Positions 1 to 4,785 of a DNA stretch of 7,717 nucleotides are shown piece by piece. Position 1 is the stretch's first letter. Every line of letters starts with the position of its first letter. Position numbers and translations under genes: made by a program. Below the pieces are notes generated by a model. It saw nothing but the letters and a program-made list of their open reading frames with translations. It did no database searches and was not told the DNA's origin. Location: NCBI GenBank assembly GCA_041635755.1, contig JBFKUL010000135.1, forward strand, positions 1 to 7,717, written 5' to 3'. Source of the stretch: JBFKUL01 sp041635755. GTDB lineage: Bacteria > Pseudomonadota > Gammaproteobacteria > Burkholderiales > SG8-39.

Positions 1-1
1 A

Positions 2-724
2 GGGCCGCTCGTTGCGGGCGCCCTGGTGGTTTTTGGGCTGGAGCAGGACCGTCGTCCCGCGGCGCCCCGACTTGGCTTTTCGCTGGGGACGCTGTTCCCG
101 CTTGGCGCCTGGCGGCGGGTACTCGCGATTCGCGCTGCGGCAGGCTACACGCTAGGCTACGCGGCGCACTGCGTCGAGCTGTTCGGCTCGCGCGGCTGGA
201 TTGTCGCTTTTCTGGCATTTTCGGCAGGCCTGCACGCGGGCGGGGAGAGCTTTCCCTGGAATCTCGCGGCGCTCGCGGCGGTGGTGAACCTGCTCGCGGT
301 GCCCGCTTCGATCGTCGGCAACGAAATGGCGCTGCGCATCGGCCGGCGGCGCTGGATCCTCATGGTGATGAGCGCCTCGGGCTCCTGCGGCATCCTGCTT
401 GCGTTCGCCGCGCCGCTTCACTGGGCGCTGGTTTTTGCGCTGCTGCTCGTTTACTCGATGCTCGTGATGGGCGAGTCGGCGACGCTTACCGCGGGGTTGG
501 TGGCCACGGTGCCGCAGGAGCTGCGCGGCGCGGCGATGGGCCTTTACTCGCTCGCCGGCTTCGCCGGTGGAATGCTCGGCCCGATCGTTTTCGGCGCGGC
601 CCTCGATGCGGGAGGCGGCGCGGACAACACCCTGGCCTGGGCGCTGGGCTATGCGGCAATCGGCGCCGGCTGCCTTTCGGCGGCGCTCGTCGTGCGCCTG
701 TTCGGTCGACGGGGCGCAGCGTAA
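2..724 (+). CDS. MFS transporter, C-terminal half (5' end outside window)
   Basis: This is an inner-membrane secondary transporter of the major facilitator superfamily; the substrate cannot be told from the sequence. The frame is open from base 2 and ends at TAA 722-724, leaving 240 residues. A GTG at 26 could be taken as a start, but it sits inside what looks like the end of TM6 (GPLVAGALVVFGLEQ), so the gene surely begins to the left and about half is missing. After a basic, proline-rich loop come hydrophobic stretches matching TM7-TM12: about residues 40-75 (with GYAAHCVELFG), 87-108, 116-136, 138-162, 174-200 and 208-234. The Arg-rich turn IGRRRW between the second and third stretch and the glycine-rich MGLYSLAGFAGGMLGP helix are typical of the MFS C-half. 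It ends 47 bases before fadD on the same strand. The family call is secure; specificity is unknown. Confidence 0.88.
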   Translation, partial: GPLVAGALVVFGLEQDRRPAAPRLGFSLGTLFPLGAWRRVLAIRAAAGYTLGYAAHCVELFGSRGWIVAFLAFSAGLHAGGESFPWNLAALAAVVNLLAVPASIVGNEMALRIGRRRWILMVMSASGSCGILLAFAAPLHWALVFALLLVYSMLVMGESATLTAGLVATVPQELRGAAMGLYSLAGFAGGMLGPIVFGAALDAGGGADNTLAWALGYAAIGAGCLSAALVVRLFGRRGAA

Positions 725-760
725 ACTGTGCGGCCATAACGATAGTCGGCGCACCACTGC

Positions 761-767
761 GAGGAGG
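761..767 (+). promoter_or_regulatory. Strong Shine-Dalgarno of fadD
   Basis: GAGGAGG lies four bases before the ATG at 772, a near-perfect complement to the 16S rRNA 3' end. It fixes the fadD start and is by far the best ribosome-binding site in the window; the two downstream operons lack anything comparable. Confidence 0.8.
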
Positions 768-771
768 GGAG

Positions 772-2433
772 ATGGAGCACATCTGGCTGAAGAGCTATCC
801 CAAGGGCGTTCCGGCGGAAATCCGCATCGACGAGTACAAATCGCTCGGCGACCTGTTCGACAAGAACGTCAAGCAGTACGCCGAACGCTCCGCCTATCAC
901 AACATGGGCAAGGAGATCACCTTCGGCGAGCTGGACCGCCTGTCGCGTGATTTCGGCGCTTGGCTGCAGTCAAAGGGTCTCGCCAAGGGCACGCGCGTGG
1001 CGATCATGATGCCCAACTGCCTGCAGTACCCGGTGGCGCTGTTCGGCACGCTGCGCGCCGGCTACACGGTGGTCAACGTCAACCCGCTGTACACCGCGCG
1101 CGAGCTCGAGCACCAGCTGCGGGACTCGGGCGCCGAAGTGATCGTGATCATCGAGAACTTCGCGCATGTGCTCGAGCAAGTGCTCGCCAAGACGCCGGTG
1201 AAGCACATCGTGGTGACCTCGCTCGGCGAGATGCTCGGGCTGAAGGGCCTGATCGTGAATTTCGTGGTGCGCAGCGTGAAGAAAATGGTGCCGCCCTTCG
1301 AGCTGCCGAACGCCCAGCGCTGGAAAACGGTGCTCGCCGAAGGCGCCGGCAAGGAGTTGAAGCGCGTCGAGACCGGGCACGACGACATCGCTTTTTTGCA
1401 GTACACCGGCGGCACCACGGGCGTATCGAAGGGCGCAGTTTTGCTTCATCGCAACATGCTCGCCGCGCTGATGCAGTACAAGGCCTGGCTCAATCCGGCG
1501 ATAGACGAGACGCCGCCCCGGATCATCACCGCGCTTCCCCTGTACCACATCTTCTCCCTCACGGTGAACGCGCTCAACATGATGGTGGTGGGCGGCTGCA
1601 ACGTGCTGATCACGAACCCGCGCGACATCCCCGGATTCGTCAAGGAGCTCGGCAAACACCGCTACACCATCATCACCGGCGTCAACACGCTGTTCAACGC
1701 GTTGCTGCATCATCCGGATTTCGCCAAGCTTGATTTCTCGGCGCTCAAGCTTTCGCTGGGCGGCGGCATGGCGGTGCAGAAAGCGGTAGCAGACAAATGG
1801 CGGCAGGTCACCGGCACGACGCTGATCGAGGGCTATGGCCTGACCGAGACGGCGCCTTCGGCGACCGCCAATCCGCTCGATCTCAAGGCCTTCAGCGGAT
1901 CGATCGGCGTGCCGTTGCCCTCGACCGAGATCGTGATCCGGGATGACGACAACAAGGACGTGCCGCTCGGCCAGCCCGGCGAAATCTGCATCAAGGGCCC
2001 GCAGGTGATGAAGGGCTACTGGAAGCGCGACGACGAGACCGCCAAGGTGATGACGCCGGACGGGTTCTTCCGCTCGGGCGACATCGGCATCATGGACGAG
2101 AAGGGCTTCACCCGTATCGTCGATCGCAAGAAGGACATGATTCTGGTCTCGGGCTTCAACGTGTACCCGAACGAAGTCGAGCAGGTGGCGGCGATGCACC
2201 CGGGCGTGCTCGAGTGCGCCGCGATCGGCGTGCCCGACGAGCACTCGGGCGAGGTGGTCAAGCTCTTCGTGGTGAAGAAGGATCCTTCCCTCACCGAGCA
2301 GGCGGTGATGGAGTTCTGTAAGAAGGAGCTCACCGGCTACAAGCGGCCCAAGTTCGTCGAGTTCCGCAAGGAGCTGCCCAAGACCAACGTCGGCAAAATC
2401 CTGCGACGGGCGCTGCGCGACGAGCCGAAATAG
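772..2433 (+). CDS. fadD: Long-chain fatty acid--CoA ligase (acyl-CoA synthetase)
   Basis: This enzyme activates long-chain fatty acids with ATP and CoA, through an acyl-adenylate, to acyl-CoA. In characterised FadD proteins this happens at the cytoplasmic face of the inner membrane and feeds beta-oxidation or lipid synthesis. The 553 residues are close to the roughly 560 of E. coli FadD, so the gene is complete. Visible motifs are the ATP-binding loop YTGGTTGVSKG at 211-221, the adenylate motif GYGLTET at 354-360, SGD at 435-437 (the Asp that binds ribose), and the FadD/linker signature from 445 to 470 with DRKKDMI at 451-457 and GFNVYPNEVE at 461-470. The C-terminal catalytic lysine is K542 within KTNVGKILRR. 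The ATG at 772 is set by the GAGGAGG ribosome-binding site. The MFS gene ends 47 bases upstream and could share the transcript. A medium-chain or other acyl-CoA synthetase is possible, but the motif wording is that of FadD. No FadR operator was recognised. Confidence 0.95.
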   Translation: MEHIWLKSYPKGVPAEIRIDEYKSLGDLFDKNVKQYAERSAYHNMGKEITFGELDRLSRDFGAWLQSKGLAKGTRVAIMMPNCLQYPVALFGTLRAGYTVVNVNPLYTARELEHQLRDSGAEVIVIIENFAHVLEQVLAKTPVKHIVVTSLGEMLGLKGLIVNFVVRSVKKMVPPFELPNAQRWKTVLAEGAGKELKRVETGHDDIAFLQYTGGTTGVSKGAVLLHRNMLAALMQYKAWLNPAIDETPPRIITALPLYHIFSLTVNALNMMVVGGCNVLITNPRDIPGFVKELGKHRYTIITGVNTLFNALLHHPDFAKLDFSALKLSLGGGMAVQKAVADKWRQVTGTTLIEGYGLTETAPSATANPLDLKAFSGSIGVPLPSTEIVIRDDDNKDVPLGQPGEICIKGPQVMKGYWKRDDETAKVMTPDGFFRSGDIGIMDEKGFTRIVDRKKDMILVSGFNVYPNEVEQVAAMHPGVLECAAIGVPDEHSGEVVKLFVVKKDPSLTEQAVMEFCKKELTGYKRPKFVEFRKELPKTNVGKILRRALRDEPK

Positions 2434-2440
2434 CGCGGAT

Positions 2441-2469
2441 GCGGACCGGCCGCCGACGGGCCGTTCCGC
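2441..2469 (+). terminator. Possible terminator hairpin after fadD
   Basis: Eight bases after the fadD stop, GCGGACCGGCC (2441-2451) pairs with GGCCGTTCCGC (2459-2469) around a 7-base loop: 11 positions with one C/T mismatch. The stem is very GC-rich, but only two T follow, so it is not a classic intrinsic terminator. It may stop or pause transcription, protect the fadD mRNA 3' end, or be chance in GC-rich DNA. Confidence 0.4.
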
Positions 2470-2494
2470 TTGCGCGCGCAGGTGCCGGGGCGGA

Positions 2495-2503
2495 TAGAAT
2501 CGG
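2495..2503 (+). promoter_or_regulatory. Candidate -10 region upstream of the EamA gene (TAGAATCGG)
   Basis: TAGAAT (2495-2500) matches the sigma-70 -10 consensus at five of six positions and lies 55 bases before the TTG start. The best -35 candidate is TTGCGC at 2470-2475, with a 19-base spacer, longer than the preferred 17. The same nonamer TAGAATCGG occurs at 3503-3511 ahead of the efflux operon. A promoter is plausible since fadD has just ended, but no start site is proven. Confidence 0.4.
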
Positions 2504-2516
2504 CGCTCCTCGCTAT

Positions 2517-2541
2517 CGCGGGGCGTGACGCGCGCCCCGCG
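2517..2541 (+). other. Perfect 9-bp GC inverted repeat in the EamA leader
   Basis: CGCGGGGCG (2517-2525) and CGCCCCGCG (2533-2541) are exact reverse complements separated by seven bases. Two outer A-T pairs are possible if C2542 bulges. The stem ends eight bases before the TTG start, where a Shine-Dalgarno would normally sit, and no such site is visible. It could modulate translation or act as a protein-binding dyad. It lacks a following T-run on the + strand, so it is a poor terminator. Confidence 0.5.
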
Positions 2542-2549
2542 CATCGAAA

Positions 2550-3479
2550 TTGAGCCCGCAAACCAATCTCCTTCGCGGCCTGGGCTGGGCCGCGGTGTGC
2601 ATCCTGTCCTGGGCACCGATGTTCTCGGTCGCCAAGCGCACGCTGCCGGTGGTCGATGCCTTTGCGCTCGGAACGGTGCGATATGCCATCGGCGCGCTGC
2701 TGTTCCTCGCCATCCTCGCGCTCGTCGAAGGACGCTCCGCACTGTCCTACGAAGGGCGCTTTGCGCGCGCGGCGATATCGGGGGTGATGGGCATCACCGG
2801 CTTCAACGTGCTGGTGTGGTACGGGCTGACCTATACGCGGCCAGAGCATGCCGCGATCATCATGGCGCTGCAGACCCCGCTCATTGCGCTCGCGGTGTGG
2901 ACGGCCTACGGTCAGCGCCCGGCGCGTTTTACCCTAGGTTGCGTGGGCGTGGCGATCGTCGGGGTGCTGCTGGTGGTGACCAAGGGCGACCCCCTGCGCG
3001 CGCTCACGGAGATGGTGCAGGGTGGGGCATTGCTCGGCGACCTGCTGATCGCCTCCGGCGCGGTGGCGTGGGTCGCTTACACGCTTTCGGCAGCGCGCTT
3101 CCCCGGCTGGTCCGCGCTACGCTTCACCGCCCTCACGTGCCTGCCCGGTTTGGGCGGGCTCATCGCGGCGAACGCGCTGGCGGTCGGCGCCGGCATCGCG
3201 GTGGTGCCGAGCGCAGCGGCACTTTATTCGGTGACGTGGCAAATCGCCTACTTCGCGATCTGCAGCGTGGTGCTCGGTGTGCTCGGCTTCAACGCCGGGG
3301 TCAAGCGCCTCGGTCCACTCAACATGATGCTGATGCTCAATCTCATCCCGATCTCGGTGTTCGCGATCGAGGCGGCGCTCGGGCGGCGCTTCGAGGCGGT
3401 CGAGCTATTGGGCGCGGCGCTGGTAATCGGCGCGCTCGCCGCGAACAATCTTTATTTACGGCGCAGAAACGTTTCTTGA
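2550..3479 (+). CDS. EamA/DMT-family transporter (RhaT/YdcZ-like permease)
   Basis: This is an inner-membrane drug/metabolite transporter superfamily protein with a tandem EamA repeat. Members export amino acids, metabolites or drugs; the substrate here is unknown. The 309 residues and about ten hydrophobic helices fit a full-length member. The first repeat spans roughly residues 9-145 and includes FNVLVWYGLTYTRPEHAAII followed by a proline-containing helix LQTPLIALAVW; the second spans about 160-302, with LGVLGFNAGVKRLGPLNMM and NLIPISVFAIE as the equivalent segments. It ends in a short basic tail, LRRRNVS, on the cytosolic side. The start is TTG at 2550: an in-frame TGA at 2526 rules out anything upstream, and the next in-frame candidates would cut into TM1. 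No Shine-Dalgarno is seen; a stable hairpin occupies that space. The gene stands alone between fadD and the efflux operon. Family call firm, start moderately firm. Confidence 0.88.
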   Translation: MSPQTNLLRGLGWAAVCILSWAPMFSVAKRTLPVVDAFALGTVRYAIGALLFLAILALVEGRSALSYEGRFARAAISGVMGITGFNVLVWYGLTYTRPEHAAIIMALQTPLIALAVWTAYGQRPARFTLGCVGVAIVGVLLVVTKGDPLRALTEMVQGGALLGDLLIASGAVAWVAYTLSAARFPGWSALRFTALTCLPGLGGLIAANALAVGAGIAVVPSAAALYSVTWQIAYFAICSVVLGVLGFNAGVKRLGPLNMMLMLNLIPISVFAIEAALGRRFEAVELLGAALVIGALAANNLYLRRRNVS

Positions 3480-3502
3480 TCGAGCGCAGAACGCCCAACG
3501 CT

Positions 3503-3517
3503 TAGAATCGGTCTAAT
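3503..3517 (+). promoter_or_regulatory. Candidate -10 elements ahead of the RND efflux operon
   Basis: Two -10-like hexamers lie side by side: TAGAAT at 3503-3508 and TCTAAT at 3512-3517, each five of six to consensus. The motif AATCGG follows both at 9-base spacing (3506-3511 and 3515-3520). No convincing -35 is found at 16-18 bases; TTGATC at 3476-3481 is 21 bases away from the first. The position, 24 bases after the EamA stop, suits a promoter for the adaptor-pump operon. No regulator gene or clear operator accompanies it. Confidence 0.38.
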
Positions 3518-3524
3518 CGGCGCC

Positions 3525-3542
3525 AACAGGCGAAAACAGGCG
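3525..3542 (+). repeat. Short direct repeat AACAGGCG x2, 10-bp period
   Basis: AACAGGCG occurs at 3525-3532 and again at 3535-3542, one DNA turn apart, between the candidate -10 boxes and the adaptor coding frame. The second copy supplies AGGCGG (3538-3543), the nearest thing to a ribosome-binding site here. It could be a half-site pair for a regulator or a chance repeat. Confidence 0.4.
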
Positions 3543-3546
3543 GTTC

Positions 3547-3588
3547 ATTCTGTCCAACCACTCCTCCTCAAAGCGTTGGCTCTGGCGC
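3547..3588 (+). other. Probable N-terminal extension of the adaptor from a non-standard start codon
   Basis: The adaptor frame stays open upstream of the GTG at 3589 back to a TAA at 3514-3516, but contains no ATG, GTG or TTG. Reading from ATT 3547 or CTG 3550 gives SNHSSSKRWLWR directly before the hydrophobic VLVLLILAAGVAGFVAL, a polar and basic n-region of the kind expected before a membrane anchor. AGGCGG at 3538-3543 is six bases from CTG and three from ATT, favouring CTG. This is inference; a sequencing error destroying an ATG is the alternative. Confidence 0.5.
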
Positions 3589-4785
3589 GTGCTGGTGCTG
3601 CTGATCCTTGCCGCAGGCGTGGCGGGATTCGTCGCGCTGCAGGTGCTTAAGCCCAAGCCCGAGACGCGGGCGCCAGCCAGGCAGCTGCCACTCGTGCGCG
3701 TCGCGCCACTCGATCTGCGCGAGGGCGCGCTTACGGTCACTGGCAACGGCCTCGTCGCGCCGCGTGCCGAAGTGGCGCTGGCGGCCGAGGTGTCGGGCCG
3801 GGTGGTGTTCGTCAGCCCGTCGCTGGTCACCGGCGGCGCCTTTGCCAAGGGCGAGTCGCTGGTGCGTCTCGATCCGGAGCCGTTTCGCGCGCTGCTCGCC
3901 TGGGCCGAGGCCGACCGGCGCGCCGCCGAGGCGAATCTCGAGCTCGCCGAGCAGTTGCTCAAGCGAACCGCAGAGCTGATCGCGCAGGGCTTCCAGTCCC
4001 GGCAGGCACTCGATGAGCGCGTCGCCAATCGCGATCAGGCACGTGCGGCGCTCGGTCGCGCCGAGGCGCTCGAGCGCCAGCGCCGCCTCGATCTCGAGCG
4101 CACGGAGATCAAGGCCCCGTTCCGCGGCCGCGTGCTCTCCGAGCGTGTTTCGCCCGGTGAGACCGTGCAGCCGGGCAAGGAGCTCGCACGCATCTTCGCC
4201 GACGACGTGCTCGAGATCGCCGTCTCGCTTTCGGATCGCGATGTGGCGTTGATCGCCGATCCCTGGAAGAACAGGGCCGCCGTTGGCGCGCCCGGCGGCG
4301 CGTCGGCCTCGGTCACCGTCGAGCACGGTGCGCGACTGTACCGCTGGCCGGCGAAGGTCGACCGGGTAGAGGCGGCGGTCGACAGCGCCACGCGCACCTT
4401 CAACGTGGTGGTGCGCGTCGACGAGCCATCGGCGCGCGGTAAATCGGTGTCGGGCGAGGCCTCAAGCGCGCCGCCGCTGCTCGTTGGCATGTACGCCACA
4501 GTCGAGATACAAGGACGCGACGCAGGGCGTCATGCCGTGGTACCTCGTCGCGCGCTGCGTGACGGCAACGTGCTCTGGCTGCTCGATAGCGGGAACACCG
4601 TGCGCGTTCAGCCCGTGCGGCTTCTGCGGGAGGCAAGGGACAGCGCGGTGGTCGCGGCCGAGGGGCTCGTGCCCGGCACAAGCGTTATCGTGAGCGATCT
4701 CAAGGTGGTGACGGCGGGCATGCCGGTGCGGGTGCTCGAAGAGCGGCGCGCGGCACCCGCGACCGCCGCGCGCAGCGCGCCATGA
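3589..4785 (+). CDS. RND efflux periplasmic adaptor (HlyD/AcrA-type membrane fusion protein)
   Basis: This protein bridges the inner-membrane RND pump and an outer-membrane channel in a tripartite efflux complex. Counting from GTG 3589 it has 398 residues: a single N-terminal membrane anchor at 2-20, linker to about 35, first lipoyl half-motif near 57-99 (EVSGRVVFV, GESLVRLDP), a coiled-coil alpha-hairpin rich in Ala, Glu, Arg and Leu at about 100-172, second lipoyl half at 174-202 (IKAPFRGRVLSERVSPGETV), then beta-barrel and membrane-proximal domains with LLVGMYATVEI. The anchor has no lipobox cysteine, so it is not an AcrA-style lipoprotein. GTG 3589 is the only standard start in frame but has no ribosome-binding site and would leave the anchor without its basic segment; the true start is probably CTG 3550 (411 residues) or ATT 3547. 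Its TGA overlaps the pump's ATG. Pump substrate not inferable. Confidence 0.92.
   Translation: MLVLLILAAGVAGFVALQVLKPKPETRAPARQLPLVRVAPLDLREGALTVTGNGLVAPRAEVALAAEVSGRVVFVSPSLVTGGAFAKGESLVRLDPEPFRALLAWAEADRRAAEANLELAEQLLKRTAELIAQGFQSRQALDERVANRDQARAALGRAEALERQRRLDLERTEIKAPFRGRVLSERVSPGETVQPGKELARIFADDVLEIAVSLSDRDVALIADPWKNRAAVGAPGGASASVTVEHGARLYRWPAKVDRVEAAVDSATRTFNVVVRVDEPSARGKSVSGEASSAPPLLVGMYATVEIQGRDAGRHAVVPRRALRDGNVLWLLDSGNTVRVQPVRLLREARDSAVVAAEGLVPGTSVIVSDLKVVTAGMPVRVLEERRAAPATAARSAP

Noticed and set aside
26..28. GTG at 26 as the true start of the MFS gene
   Set aside because: It falls inside a hydrophobic helix continuing from the left edge, and a start here would give a six-helix half transporter without a ribosome-binding site.
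699..727. Promoter for fadD with TAAACT (722-727) as -10
   Set aside because: TAAACT matches the -10 consensus at only four of six bases, and the sequence 17 bases upstream (TGTTCG) does not resemble a -35, so it was not listed as a feature.
970..2742. 590-codon open frame on the minus strand across fadD
   Set aside because: Its translation is rich in Arg, His and Ala with no recognisable domain or helix pattern, and it lies antisense to a fadD with every catalytic motif intact. Long antisense frames are expected in DNA this GC-rich.
2525..3505. 326-codon + strand frame overlapping the EamA gene
   Set aside because: The product is Arg/Gly/Ala-rich and soluble-looking with no domain, whereas the other frame gives a clean ten-helix EamA protein.
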